Source of the DNA: Plesiomonas sp051652165
Lineage (GTDB): Bacteria; Pseudomonadota; Gammaproteobacteria; Enterobacterales; CAMTGL01
Direction: 5' to 3'
Assembly: GCF_051652165.1 (NCBI RefSeq)
Contig: NZ_JBOFTR010000016.1
Location: forward strand, 310,001-374,000
Length of the DNA: 64,000 nucleotides
Below, piece after piece: positions 45,202 to 53,921 of the stretch. Under the pieces are notes generated by a model. That model was not told the DNA's origin. It did no database searches and was given only the letters and a program-made list of their open reading frames with translations. Made by a program: the position numbers and the translations under genes. Every line of letters begins with the position of its first letter. Position 1 is the stretch's first letter.

Positions 45202-45699
45202 TTAGAGCAGTTGGCTTGGCTGTATTAAGCGTAACAGTGTTCCTTGACCGGTGCTGGCATCAATGTGTACCTGTGCCAGCCCTGAGGTTGCAAACATGGG
45301 CGGAACTTCCCCTACACACAAATCAGCCACTAAATACCCAACCAATGGCAGGTGTGATACCACCAGCACACTGTTTAAGCCACTTGTGGCTAATGTCGTG
45401 AGGTAATCGGCGATCAGTGTTGGGTTACAATCTGGTGTTAAGGCATCCCACGTTTCTGTCTCTTGAATCACCGGTAACAGCGGTTTGATAACATTAAAGG
45501 TTTGCTGGGCTCGTAAATAGGGGCTAACCAGTGCTCGTTCAATGCCTGTGCTTTTTAGCTCTGCTATCTGATGATATTGCGCTGCAAGCCATGTTGCTAC
45601 TAACTGAGACTCTTCGCGGCCGCGCGGTGTCAGTGCGCGCTGGGCATCACTAGGGGCTTGATGAGTCGCCTCACCGTGTCGCATAATAAATACGTGCAT
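45202..45699 (-). CDS. sixA: Phosphohistidine phosphatase SixA
   Basis: SixA is a small histidine-phosphatase superfamily enzyme that dephosphorylates phosphohistidine, in E. coli on ArcB and on nitrogen-PTS proteins. The 165-residue protein (E. coli 161 aa) begins MHVFIMRHGEATHQAPSD with the RHG catalytic motif, followed by ALTPRGREESQLVATWL, the second Arg in LVSPYLRAQQTF and His in VVSHLPLVGYLVADL. No signal or extra domain. Convergent with smrB. Confidence 0.94.
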   Translation of the reverse strand: MHVFIMRHGEATHQAPSDAQRALTPRGREESQLVATWLAAQYHQIAELKSTGIERALVSPYLRAQQTFNVIKPLLPVIQETETWDALTPDCNPTLIADYLTTLATSGLNSVLVVSHLPLVGYLVADLCVGEVPPMFATSGLAQVHIDASTGQGTLLRLIQPSQLL

Positions 45700-46403
45700 A
45701 ATAACTGTAATCTTCTGTTTTAATTCGGTTTATCCGTAATAATCTGGCGAGAAAAACCTTACCAGAAAAACAACATAGGCAATTGCCGGTTTACGGTTTA
45801 ATACCGTATTTAAGATAATGTTTAAACACAGATCTCTATCACTGTGGCAACTTACCGAGCTTACAATTTACAACCCTAATAGGGTAGCCATAATATTGTG
45901 GCCTCTTACTCACCTTTTGTGGCTGGCAAGTCATACGCTGTGCTATAGCGTAACACTCGATAGACCTATATTGATTGCATAACTATCGGTATATCTAAAA
46001 ATTATATTGTGCCTGAATATGTCTAAAAACTAAACGCCGCCCCCTACGAACGTGATGCTCACCGCATGCTGGCAACCGTATAAACGGCACTTTTCTCACT
46101 GTCTATTCTGATAAACCACCCTGATTAATGCCTGATATTTGCCACGCTAAACCAAATAAGGTGCTGCCCCTTACTGAGAAAGCAGAGAAAGAAAATTGCA
46201 CACTGTTTACTCACGCACCATAATGTGAATACGCTTCCTATAAAACACACAACCATAGCTTGTACAGTACAACCCTCACTGGGTTTTACCCGTATTGTCT
46301 TTACACGTTACATCTTGCCACACCGTATTTAAACGTAGGGTGATAACGATGTGATGGCATCTATTATTGCTGTTGTACTTTTTACCTTAACTGAGGCACT
46401 GCT
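45700..46403. other. Long intergenic region before the M16 peptidase gene
   Basis: About 700 bp between divergently transcribed sixA and the peptidase gene, with no supported gene. A short, protein-like frame around 46030-46085 (NAAPYERDAHRMLATV, then stop) has no start and could be a relic or chance. No tRNA-like or strong hairpin structure was found. Confidence 0.4.
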
Positions 46404-49268
46404 GTGCACCAAAGCCCCAACGATTATAAACAGTATCGCACACTGACTTTATCCAACAAACTACGGGTATTACTGATTCACGATGCCACTACAGCGCGTG
46501 CAGCGGCAGCCTTGTCAGTACAAACGGGGCATTTTGATGATCCTCTCGATCGTCAGGGTATGGCGCATTTTCTTGAGCATATGCTTTTTTTAGGGACAGA
46601 AGCCTACCCGCACGCGGGCGATTTTCAGCAATTTATCAACCGTCACGGCGGTAGCAACAATGCATGGACAGGCACAGAACATACCAGCTACTTTTTCGAT
46701 ATCTCGGCCGATTTTTTTACCGAAGGGCTTGATCGCTTTGCACAATTTTTTACCGCACCACTGTTTCACCCAGAATTGGTGGATAAAGAGCGTCAGGCCA
46801 TTGATGCAGAATATAAATTAAAGATTAATGATGATGTACGCCGTTTGTATCAGGTACATAAAGAGACAGTAAATCCGACGCATCCGTTCGCTAAATTTTC
46901 GGTCGGTTCGGAAGAGACATTGGCAGATCGAGAAAACCGCACAGTACGTGATGATCTGCTAGCTTTCTATCACACCCACTATCAAGCATCACGTATGTGT
47001 CTTGCTGTGATTGGGCCACACTCTTTAACACAGTTGCAAGCATGGGTAGAAGCCTACTTTTCAGCAATTCCCAATACGGCTTCAATAATAACATCAGCCT
47101 CTCTTTCCGATTCAACCACGATTTCAAAGGCCACCGCCCAGCTTGAACCGCACGTTGCGCCCATAAAAACAGCGTTACCACCGCTGTATCGGCCCGAAGA
47201 TTTGCAAATACTGATTCAGGTTCAACCCAAAAAAGAGATGCGCAAGCTGACGCTGACCTTTCCTTTGCCCAATATAGATGCTTTGTATCCCCAAAAACCA
47301 CTCTCATTTATTGCTCACTTACTGGGTTATGAGGGGCAAGGCAGTTTGTTATCTTGGTTAAAACAGCAGGGCTGGGTGAATACTCTGTCAGCCGGCGGCG
47401 GGATCAGTGGCGCAAATTTTAAAGATTTCACGGTAAGCGTACTGCTTACGCCTCAAGGGGTTGATCAGGTTCAGGCCATTATCGGCGCAATATTTTCGTA
47501 TTTATCTCTGATAGCGCAACAGGGTTTGCACGCGTGGCGCTATGCCGAAAAACGCACGGTACTCGATGCAGCGTTTCACTTTCAAGAGCCGTGTAAACCG
47601 ATTGATCTGGTCAGTCATTTAGTCATGAATATGTTTATCTATTCCGCCGAAGATCTGATTTGTGGTGATTATATGATGCAGCAATTCGATGCCGAACAGA
47701 TTAACCATTTTCTTGATCTGATGCAGCCAACTTGCTGCCGCGTAACGCTAATTGCACCGGAAGTCAGTACCGATAAACAGGCTCAATGGTATTTTACCCC
47801 CTATTCGGTTACACCGCTGCCACCGGAATGGGTTGCCCAATGGCAATGCTTGCGCGATCAGGCCGCGCATAACAGTGCGCTTTATCTGCCTGAACCTAAC
47901 CCCTATCTTATCGAGCATTTGCAACCGCAAACACTGGAAAATACCACTGCGCACCCACAACTGCTCAGTGACAGCAGTGGTTTTCGCTTATGGCACTGCC
48001 AAGAGCCGGAGTTTCATCTACCCAAAGGGCACATATATATCGCGATTGATAGCCTCAATGCCGTCAGCTCTGCACGCCACGTGGCATTGACCCGTTTGTG
48101 TGTTGAAATGCTAATAGATTCACTGACCGAAGAGACCTACCCCGCAGAGCTTGCTGGTATCGGCTACAATATTTATGCTCATCAGGGAGGCGTTACGCTG
48201 CATCTTTCTGGTTTTAGTGCCAAACAACCGCTGTTGCTGGCCACCATTTTGCACCGTTTTACTCACCGTAAATTCACACAAGCACGCTTTGATACGATTC
48301 ATGAACAACTGCTGCGCAACTGGCGTAATGTGGCTGAAGATAAACCTATTTCGCAGTTGTTTAATCAGCTCACAGGTTTACTGCAACCGAATAATCCGCC
48401 ATATGAAAAGCTGCTCCCTGCACTTGAAAGTATCACGTTAAATGAGCTGCCTGATTTTGTTGAGCAGATGTTTTCACAGGTGCATATCGAAATGCTGGTT
48501 TATGGTGATTGGCCAGCACAACAAGCCAGAGATATAGGAAAACAGCTTACTGATGCGCTGTTAACAACCGACAATGCCGGAGTAGAAACAGTACGCCAGT
48601 TAGTCAGTATTCAGGGGTGTAGTACCCTAATGCTGCCGTATGACTGCCCACACCAAGACTCGGCACTTTTGGTCTATTATCAAGCGGCTGACTGCACGCC
48701 AAACGATATTATGCTGTCGATTTTTACTAACCACTTAATGTCAGCCACCTTCTTTCATGAGCTACGCACACGCCAACAGCTCGGTTATATGCTGGGATCA
48801 GGCAACCTACCACTCAATCGTTTTCCGGGGCTGATTTTTTATGTGCAGTCACCTGTGGCTGGGCCTACACATCTGCTTGAATCTATTGATGAGTTTATTG
48901 ATGAGTTTCCGCTTGTATTACTTGAATTGAGTGAAGCCCAGTGGCAAGCCAGCAAAAATGGGCTATTGGCACAAATTACTGAACCCGATACCAATTTGCG
49001 AACCCGCGCACAACGGGCATGGGTCAGTATCGGGAATAAAGATTGGGCTTTTGATCAGCGCCAGCGTATTGCAGAAGAGCTAACTCAGGTACGGCGAGCT
49101 GATGTGATCCGTTTTATTATCGAGATGCTACGCCCGCGCACGGCAGATCGGTTGATCTTATGCAGCCACGGTGAGGCGCATCTCAATCAGGAAAGGCTAC
49201 ATATTGGGCATATGATCACTCATCCACACGCTTTTGTGCAAGCCAGCCAAAAGTTACACCAGCCGTAA
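46404..49268 (+). CDS. Insulysin/pitrilysin-type M16 zinc metallopeptidase
   Basis: A 954-residue M16 peptidase of the insulysin group, with four homologous domains forming a closed chamber for peptides. The active zinc site is the inverted HxxEH motif in MAHFLEHMLFLGTEAYPHAGDFQQF (about residues 54-58), with the downstream Glu in DKERQAIDAEYKLKIND. Later family motifs include GYEGQGSLLSWLKQQGWVNTLSAGG and RTRQQLGYMLGSGN near residue 795. The start is a GTG at 46404. Unlike E. coli pitrilysin (ptrA) no signal peptide is seen, so it may be cytoplasmic. In E. coli this place between sixA and fadJ has no such gene. Confidence 0.9.
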   Translation: MHQSPNDYKQYRTLTLSNKLRVLLIHDATTARAAAALSVQTGHFDDPLDRQGMAHFLEHMLFLGTEAYPHAGDFQQFINRHGGSNNAWTGTEHTSYFFDISADFFTEGLDRFAQFFTAPLFHPELVDKERQAIDAEYKLKINDDVRRLYQVHKETVNPTHPFAKFSVGSEETLADRENRTVRDDLLAFYHTHYQASRMCLAVIGPHSLTQLQAWVEAYFSAIPNTASIITSASLSDSTTISKATAQLEPHVAPIKTALPPLYRPEDLQILIQVQPKKEMRKLTLTFPLPNIDALYPQKPLSFIAHLLGYEGQGSLLSWLKQQGWVNTLSAGGGISGANFKDFTVSVLLTPQGVDQVQAIIGAIFSYLSLIAQQGLHAWRYAEKRTVLDAAFHFQEPCKPIDLVSHLVMNMFIYSAEDLICGDYMMQQFDAEQINHFLDLMQPTCCRVTLIAPEVSTDKQAQWYFTPYSVTPLPPEWVAQWQCLRDQAAHNSALYLPEPNPYLIEHLQPQTLENTTAHPQLLSDSSGFRLWHCQEPEFHLPKGHIYIAIDSLNAVSSARHVALTRLCVEMLIDSLTEETYPAELAGIGYNIYAHQGGVTLHLSGFSAKQPLLLATILHRFTHRKFTQARFDTIHEQLLRNWRNVAEDKPISQLFNQLTGLLQPNNPPYEKLLPALESITLNELPDFVEQMFSQVHIEMLVYGDWPAQQARDIGKQLTDALLTTDNAGVETVRQLVSIQGCSTLMLPYDCPHQDSALLVYYQAADCTPNDIMLSIFTNHLMSATFFHELRTRQQLGYMLGSGNLPLNRFPGLIFYVQSPVAGPTHLLESIDEFIDEFPLVLLELSEAQWQASKNGLLAQITEPDTNLRTRAQRAWVSIGNKDWAFDQRQRIAEELTQVRRADVIRFIIEMLRPRTADRLILCSHGEAHLNQERLHIGHMITHPHAFVQASQKLHQP

Positions 49269-49398
49269 CGCGTTGAGTATAAAGTACTTTACCCAGTATA
49301 CGATACTCATTCATGGCGTTAATCTATAGCACTGATATATTGCACGAGTATATAGCACAGAGACATAACAAGGTGTATTACACCATGAGCTGGCTACT

Positions 49399-49425
49399 CC
49401 TCGCCCGTATTGGGCGAGGCTTTAT
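49399..49425 (+). terminator. Candidate terminator after the M16 peptidase gene
   Basis: CCTCGCCC and GGGCGAGG form a perfect 8-bp stem with a 5-base loop followed by CTTTATA. It lies about 130 bp after the stop. The T-tract is short, so confidence is moderate. Confidence 0.5.
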
Positions 49426-49464
49426 ACCAAGGGGTAAACAGAAGTAAGAGGCAAGAATATAAAG

Positions 49465-49932
49465 TTACTGCACCGCTTTCTGGCTGCGCTGAAATGCCAG
49501 CAGCCAGCGATCTAGCTCATTAGCAAATGCTTGCCGATCACGCTGATTAAGTGCCGCAGGGCCACCGGTCTGGATACCGCTAGAGCGCAGCGTATCCATA
49601 AAATCACGCATATTCAGGCGCTGCCTGATATTCTCGGTGGTATACCGCTCACCACGTGGGTTCAACGCAATACCCTTTTTTTCGATCACCTCTGATGCCA
49701 GCGGAATATCTGCCGTGATCACCAGATCGCCCTCTTCTACACGACGGACAATTTCGTTATCTGCCACATCAAACCCGGCACTGACCTGCACAGCTTGGAT
49801 AAATTTAGAAGATGGGATACCGATAGGCTGGTTAGCAACCAGAGTCACTTGCACCCTAACTCTGTCAGCGGCACGAAATAAGATCTCTTTAATCACTTTT
49901 GGACAAGCATCTGCATCAACCCAAATTTGCAT
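49465..49932 (-). CDS. yaiI: YaiI/YqxD family protein (UPF0178)
   Basis: A 155-residue protein of the DUF188/UPF0178 family, related to PIN/NYN-type nuclease folds but without demonstrated activity. Matches to E. coli YaiI run through the length: MQIWVDADACPKVIKEILFRAADR, AGFDVADNEIVRRVEEGDLVITADIPLASEVIEKKG, ALNPRGERYTTENIRQRL and MRDFMDTLRSSGIQTGGPAALNQRDRQAFANELDRWL. The acidic residues of WVDADACP and VITADIPLA could be metal ligands. The ATG at 49932 fits the family; a GTG at 49944 is possible. Confidence 0.92.
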   Translation of the reverse strand: MQIWVDADACPKVIKEILFRAADRVRVQVTLVANQPIGIPSSKFIQAVQVSAGFDVADNEIVRRVEEGDLVITADIPLASEVIEKKGIALNPRGERYTTENIRQRLNMRDFMDTLRSSGIQTGGPAALNQRDRQAFANELDRWLLAFQRSQKAVQ

Positions 49933-50017
49933 TATTACATTCACTCAATCAGTTTGTATTTTTTCGAGGGGATAGCGTGCAGGATAACATACCACCAAGC
50001 CACTGCGTTTATCACAT

Positions 50018-50042
50018 AAAAAAACCAGCCGAATGGCTGGTT
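50018..50042 (-). terminator. Rho-independent terminator after fadJ
   Basis: On the minus strand AACCAGCC pairs with GGCTGGTT around a four-base loop and continues into seven T. It is about 33 bp after the fadJ stop and ends the fadI-fadJ operon. Confidence 0.88.
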
Positions 50043-50074
50043 AAGAGGAGTGATTACATAAGGAGGTTATATTG

Positions 50075-52237
50075 TTATTGTGAATAGAATTTCGCATTAG
50101 TTTCAGCACGTTGCAATAGCGCATCACAAGGTTCAAAACGTTGGCCAAAACACTTCGCATGTTCTTGAAGTTGCTGCACCAGTTGTGCAGCTCCGATGCG
50201 ATCCATGTAACGGAATGGCCCACCTAAAAACGGCGGAAATCCAATACCAAAAATAGCACCGATATCCCCATCGCGTGGGCTGCGAATAATGCCTTCATCT
50301 AAACAACGAGCAGCTTCATTGAGCATCATCAACACACAACGATCGGCCAATGCTTGTGGGGCAAGTGATGAGTTAGGTTGAACTCCCAACACTTTATAGA
50401 CACGGTTATCTGACTCTTTTTTCTCTTGTCCTGTTAGGCGATACAACTTCTTTTTGCTGTTATACAGATAGAACCCGCGGCCATTTTTACGCCCTTTGCG
50501 ATCATCACCCAGCAAGGCGGCAAACGCCTCTGGTGCGGCAAAACGCTCGCCTAACTCCCGCTCAAGAATCGGTGCTATTTTAGCACCCACATCAATGCCA
50601 ACCTCATCAAGCAGCGTAATCGGGCCTACCGGAAAACCAAAATCAAGCAGTGCAGCATCAATATGCTCAATCGCCTCGCCCGCCAGCAAGCAGCGCGCGG
50701 CCTCATTCATATACGGTGCTAAAATACGGTTAACATAAAAACCGGCTTTATCGGCCACCACAATCGGGGTCTTTCCCTGCATTTTGGCAAAAGCCACTGT
50801 TGTGGCGATCGTTTCTGCCAATGTTCCAGCATGCGGGATCACCTCAACAAGCGGCATTTTGTCTACGGGGCTAAAATAGTGCAGGCCTATCACATTTTCT
50901 GGCCGCTGCGCGTGGGCGGCAATTTGGTGGATCGGCAGTGATGAGGTATTCGAGGCAAAAATGGTTTCAGGTTTACCGTGTAGCTCAATATCCTGCACCA
51001 TTTTTTGTTTCAGATTCAAATCTTCAAATACCGCTTCCACCACCAAATCACGATGTTGATAGGCGGTATAATCCAAACCACCACTGAGCATCAACATCTG
51101 TTTTTGCATTTGGGATCGCAGCAAAATCCGCTTTTTAACCCGTTTATTAAGCAAATCAAAACTGTAGCGCAGTGCGTGGTTGATGCCGGTTTCAGCAACA
51201 TCTTTAATCCGCACTGGCAGCCCAGCTTTGGTAGCGGTCACAAATGCAATTCCGCCCCCCATCAGCCCACCGCCCAAAATACCTATCTGTTGAAGTGGTC
51301 GCGCCTTCGCGTTAGCACCTGACTCTTTTTTCATCTCGGTGGTGGCAAAGAAAATCGAGCGCAGGGCAGCCGATTCTGGTGTCATCACCAGCTCACCAAA
51401 ATGGCGCGCTTCCGCGTCTAATCCGGCATCAAACCCCTCACTCTGGCCGATACGCACCACATCAATAATGCGCTCCGGCGCAGGGTAGTTTCCGCGGGTT
51501 TTATTCAGCGTTTGCTTGAGTGCCTGAGTTAAAATGATATTGCGCCCGATGCTGTTGCCATCCATTAGCCAGCCCATTTTACCGTTCGGGTGCTTACGGG
51601 TCGGTTTAGGCTTTAATGCCAGTGCTGCGGCAACATCAAGCAATACCGTATCCGCCACGGCATCATCCACCAGCCCCATTTTGAGGGCTTGTTTAGCGCG
51701 CACCTGTCGGCCACTGAGCATCAGATCAAGTGCTTTTGCCACCCCAACCAACGCCGGTAAACGCTGTGTTCCGCCAGAGCCGGGCAGTAAACCCAGTTGC
51801 ACTTCTGGCAACCCCAGTACGGTTTTATCACTCAGCGAACAGACTCGCGCATGGCAGGCCAGTGCTAGCTCAAGCCCACCGCCCAGACAAGCGCCATGAA
51901 TGGCCGCAACCACCGTAAACGGCAGGCCAGCCAACTCTGCCATAATTGCGTGCCCTTCACGTGAAAGTTGCTGTGCTTCACTGCTGTTGCGGCAAGCTGC
52001 CAGCATGTTGATATCCGCACCGGCAATAAATGAATCTGGCTTACCGGAGATCAACACCAGCCCTTTTACGGTCGGTTGCGCCGGATCTGAGGGTTGTTGC
52101 AATTGCTGTAAAATAGCCCGAATTTGCTGACCAAACTCGGCCTTCAATGTATTGATGCTCTCATTGGGAACATCAATAGTCAGTACCGCGATACCATCAT
52201 CCCTTACGGTGACAGAGAATGCGCTTTGCGTTGTCAT
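50075..52237 (-). CDS. fadJ: Fatty acid oxidation complex alpha subunit FadJ
   Basis: A bifunctional enoyl-CoA hydratase/3-hydroxyacyl-CoA dehydrogenase of beta-oxidation, the FadJ type used together with FadI, in E. coli mainly under anaerobic conditions. The 720-residue protein (E. coli FadJ 714 aa) has the crotonase domain (GLVLISGKPDSFIAGADINML, ACLGGGLELALACHARVC, GLLPGSGGTQRLPALVGVAKAL) and the NAD-binding dehydrogenase domain (IGILGGGLMGGGIAFVTATKAGLPV, FASNTSSLPI, VIGLHYFSPVDKMPLVEVI with the catalytic His). Its start overlaps the fadI stop. Confidence 0.96.
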   Translation of the reverse strand: MTTQSAFSVTVRDDGIAVLTIDVPNESINTLKAEFGQQIRAILQQLQQPSDPAQPTVKGLVLISGKPDSFIAGADINMLAACRNSSEAQQLSREGHAIMAELAGLPFTVVAAIHGACLGGGLELALACHARVCSLSDKTVLGLPEVQLGLLPGSGGTQRLPALVGVAKALDLMLSGRQVRAKQALKMGLVDDAVADTVLLDVAAALALKPKPTRKHPNGKMGWLMDGNSIGRNIILTQALKQTLNKTRGNYPAPERIIDVVRIGQSEGFDAGLDAEARHFGELVMTPESAALRSIFFATTEMKKESGANAKARPLQQIGILGGGLMGGGIAFVTATKAGLPVRIKDVAETGINHALRYSFDLLNKRVKKRILLRSQMQKQMLMLSGGLDYTAYQHRDLVVEAVFEDLNLKQKMVQDIELHGKPETIFASNTSSLPIHQIAAHAQRPENVIGLHYFSPVDKMPLVEVIPHAGTLAETIATTVAFAKMQGKTPIVVADKAGFYVNRILAPYMNEAARCLLAGEAIEHIDAALLDFGFPVGPITLLDEVGIDVGAKIAPILERELGERFAAPEAFAALLGDDRKGRKNGRGFYLYNSKKKLYRLTGQEKKESDNRVYKVLGVQPNSSLAPQALADRCVLMMLNEAARCLDEGIIRSPRDGDIGAIFGIGFPPFLGGPFRYMDRIGAAQLVQQLQEHAKCFGQRFEPCDALLQRAETNAKFYSQ

Positions 52238-53547
52238 TATTCACTCTCCAATATCATAGCGGCGCCAAGCCCACCGGCTGCACATGCGGTATTTAACGCC
52301 AAACCACCTCCACGGCGCTGTAACTCGCGCAGCGTTTGGGTGATCATCCGAGCACCTGTGGCAGCAAACGGGTGGCCGTACGCCAGCGATCCGCCCAGCA
52401 CATTAAACTTATCCATATCAATTTCGCCGATAGCCTGACTACGGCCTAACTTTTCCTGCGCAAATTTTTGGCTCGCAAACATCTGTACGTTGGCCAGTGT
52501 TTGGGCAGCAAAGGCCTCGTGCATATCAATTAAGGTTAAATCTGCCAACGTTATCCCCGCGCGGTCAAGCGCCAGCGGTGTCGCATACGACGGGCCCATC
52601 AGCATATCCTGCCACACATCAATCGCGGCAAACGCATAGCTACGAATATAACCCAGTGGTGTCAGCCCCAACGCTTTTGCCTGCCCTTCTGACATCAGCA
52701 TCACAGCGGCTGCACCATCGGTCAGCGGTGTACTGTTCGCTGCGGTGACACTGCCGTGTTTACGATCAAATGCTGGGCGCAACTTCGCATAACCGGCCAG
52801 CGTAGCATCGTGGCGAATGTTGTTATCCTTTGCAAACGGCGCTTTATACGGCGCAACATAGGCAGTCATCACCTCATCATCCAGCAGCCCCTGATCCCAC
52901 GCCTGCGCCGCACGCTGATGTGAGCGAAGTGCCAGCTCATCTTGCGCCTGTCGGCTAATACCGTAGGTCTTGGCCATTTGCTCTGCGGTTTGCCCCATTG
53001 AAAGGCCCGTTGAATACTCGGCAACTGCCGGTGGAACCGGCATTAAATCCCGCAAACGTAAACGGCTGATCACCTTCAGCCGTTGGCTCAGTGAACGGGC
53101 TTTATTCAGATCAACCAAGGCACGCGCCAGTGTCTTTGATACCCCTATAGGCAGTACTGATGAGGAGTCAGCGCCTCCGGCAATCCCCACCTGCGTATGG
53201 CCACACACAATACTTTCGGTAATATTAGCCACTGCCTGAAAACTGGTCGCACACGCACGTGAAACACTGTAAGCATCGGTATGCACACTCATGCCCGTAC
53301 CCAGTACAATTTCACGGGCAATATTCGGCGCTTCTGGCATTTGTACTACCTGACCAAAAACCAATTGATCAATTAATGCCGGATCAATCCCCGTTCTGAG
53401 CACCAACTCATTTACCACCAGTTTCCCTAAATCCAATGCGGGCACACCATGAAATGCACTTGCCTGACGAGCAAACGGTGTTCGTAACCCAGCAACCACA
53501 GCAACACGCTCCCCGTTACGGGTAATAAGATTTTGCGCGGCTCTCAT
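52237..53547 (-). CDS. fadI: Acetyl-CoA acyltransferase FadI
   Basis: The 3-ketoacyl-CoA thiolase partner of FadJ. The 436-residue protein (same length as E. coli FadI) has the active-site Cys in SVSRACATSFQAVANI, then LIDMHEAFAAQTLANVQ, GGSLAYGHPFAATGARMI and the second Cys in LNTACAAGGLGAAMILE. The ATG at 53547 has AAGGAG at the right distance; the frame is open to 53604, which would put the FadR-like operator inside the gene. It is first in the operon with fadJ. Confidence 0.96.
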   Translation of the reverse strand: MRAAQNLITRNGERVAVVAGLRTPFARQASAFHGVPALDLGKLVVNELVLRTGIDPALIDQLVFGQVVQMPEAPNIAREIVLGTGMSVHTDAYSVSRACATSFQAVANITESIVCGHTQVGIAGGADSSSVLPIGVSKTLARALVDLNKARSLSQRLKVISRLRLRDLMPVPPAVAEYSTGLSMGQTAEQMAKTYGISRQAQDELALRSHQRAAQAWDQGLLDDEVMTAYVAPYKAPFAKDNNIRHDATLAGYAKLRPAFDRKHGSVTAANSTPLTDGAAAVMLMSEGQAKALGLTPLGYIRSYAFAAIDVWQDMLMGPSYATPLALDRAGITLADLTLIDMHEAFAAQTLANVQMFASQKFAQEKLGRSQAIGEIDMDKFNVLGGSLAYGHPFAATGARMITQTLRELQRRGGGLALNTACAAGGLGAAMILESE

Positions 53548-53584
53548 GTGTACTCCTTCCTGAAGATTCACGGGGTAAGCCCCT

Positions 53585-53601
53585 ATCTGGTCTGACCTGA
53601 A
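53585..53601. promoter_or_regulatory. FadR-binding site upstream of fadI
   Basis: ATCTGGTCTGACCTGAA at 53585-53601 matches FadR operators such as those of E. coli fadB and fadL (ATCTGGTNCGACC-type, with CTGGTC and GACC halves). It lies about 40 bp before the fadI ATG, where a repressor of beta-oxidation would block transcription. Predicted de-repression by long-chain acyl-CoA follows from known FadR biology. Confidence 0.78.
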
Positions 53602-53921
53602 CACCCTAAGTGTAACCTTATGTTCACATTTTTAAAACATCTGTTTTAGGTGATGATGTGTCTACCCTTTAACTGACATCATCTGGCTATAACTGCCATT
53701 TTTTTGACTTTGCCTGATACATGCAGCCTTTCTTGTGCTTTCTTTATGTCTTATTTTCTTTCTCCTATTTATCTAGCACTACCATATTGACTTCACGCAA
53801 CGACCACATCTGTCTACTGATATTGTCACCTTACGCAGATAAGGCACAATTATTGCATTTGCTGGCTACATTAATGTGCCATTCACGGTTATTTCACTCT
53901 CAGTTGGAAAAGATCACCACT

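Noticed and set aside
46025..46085. Short protein-like frame ending in ERDAHRMLATV before the M16 gene.
   Set aside because: No start codon with context and too short to identify; possibly a relic but not supportable.
53721..53921. Longer N-terminus for BatD from 53721.
   Set aside because: It would put about 67 residues before a normal signal peptide; the ATG at 53922 gives the expected exported protein.
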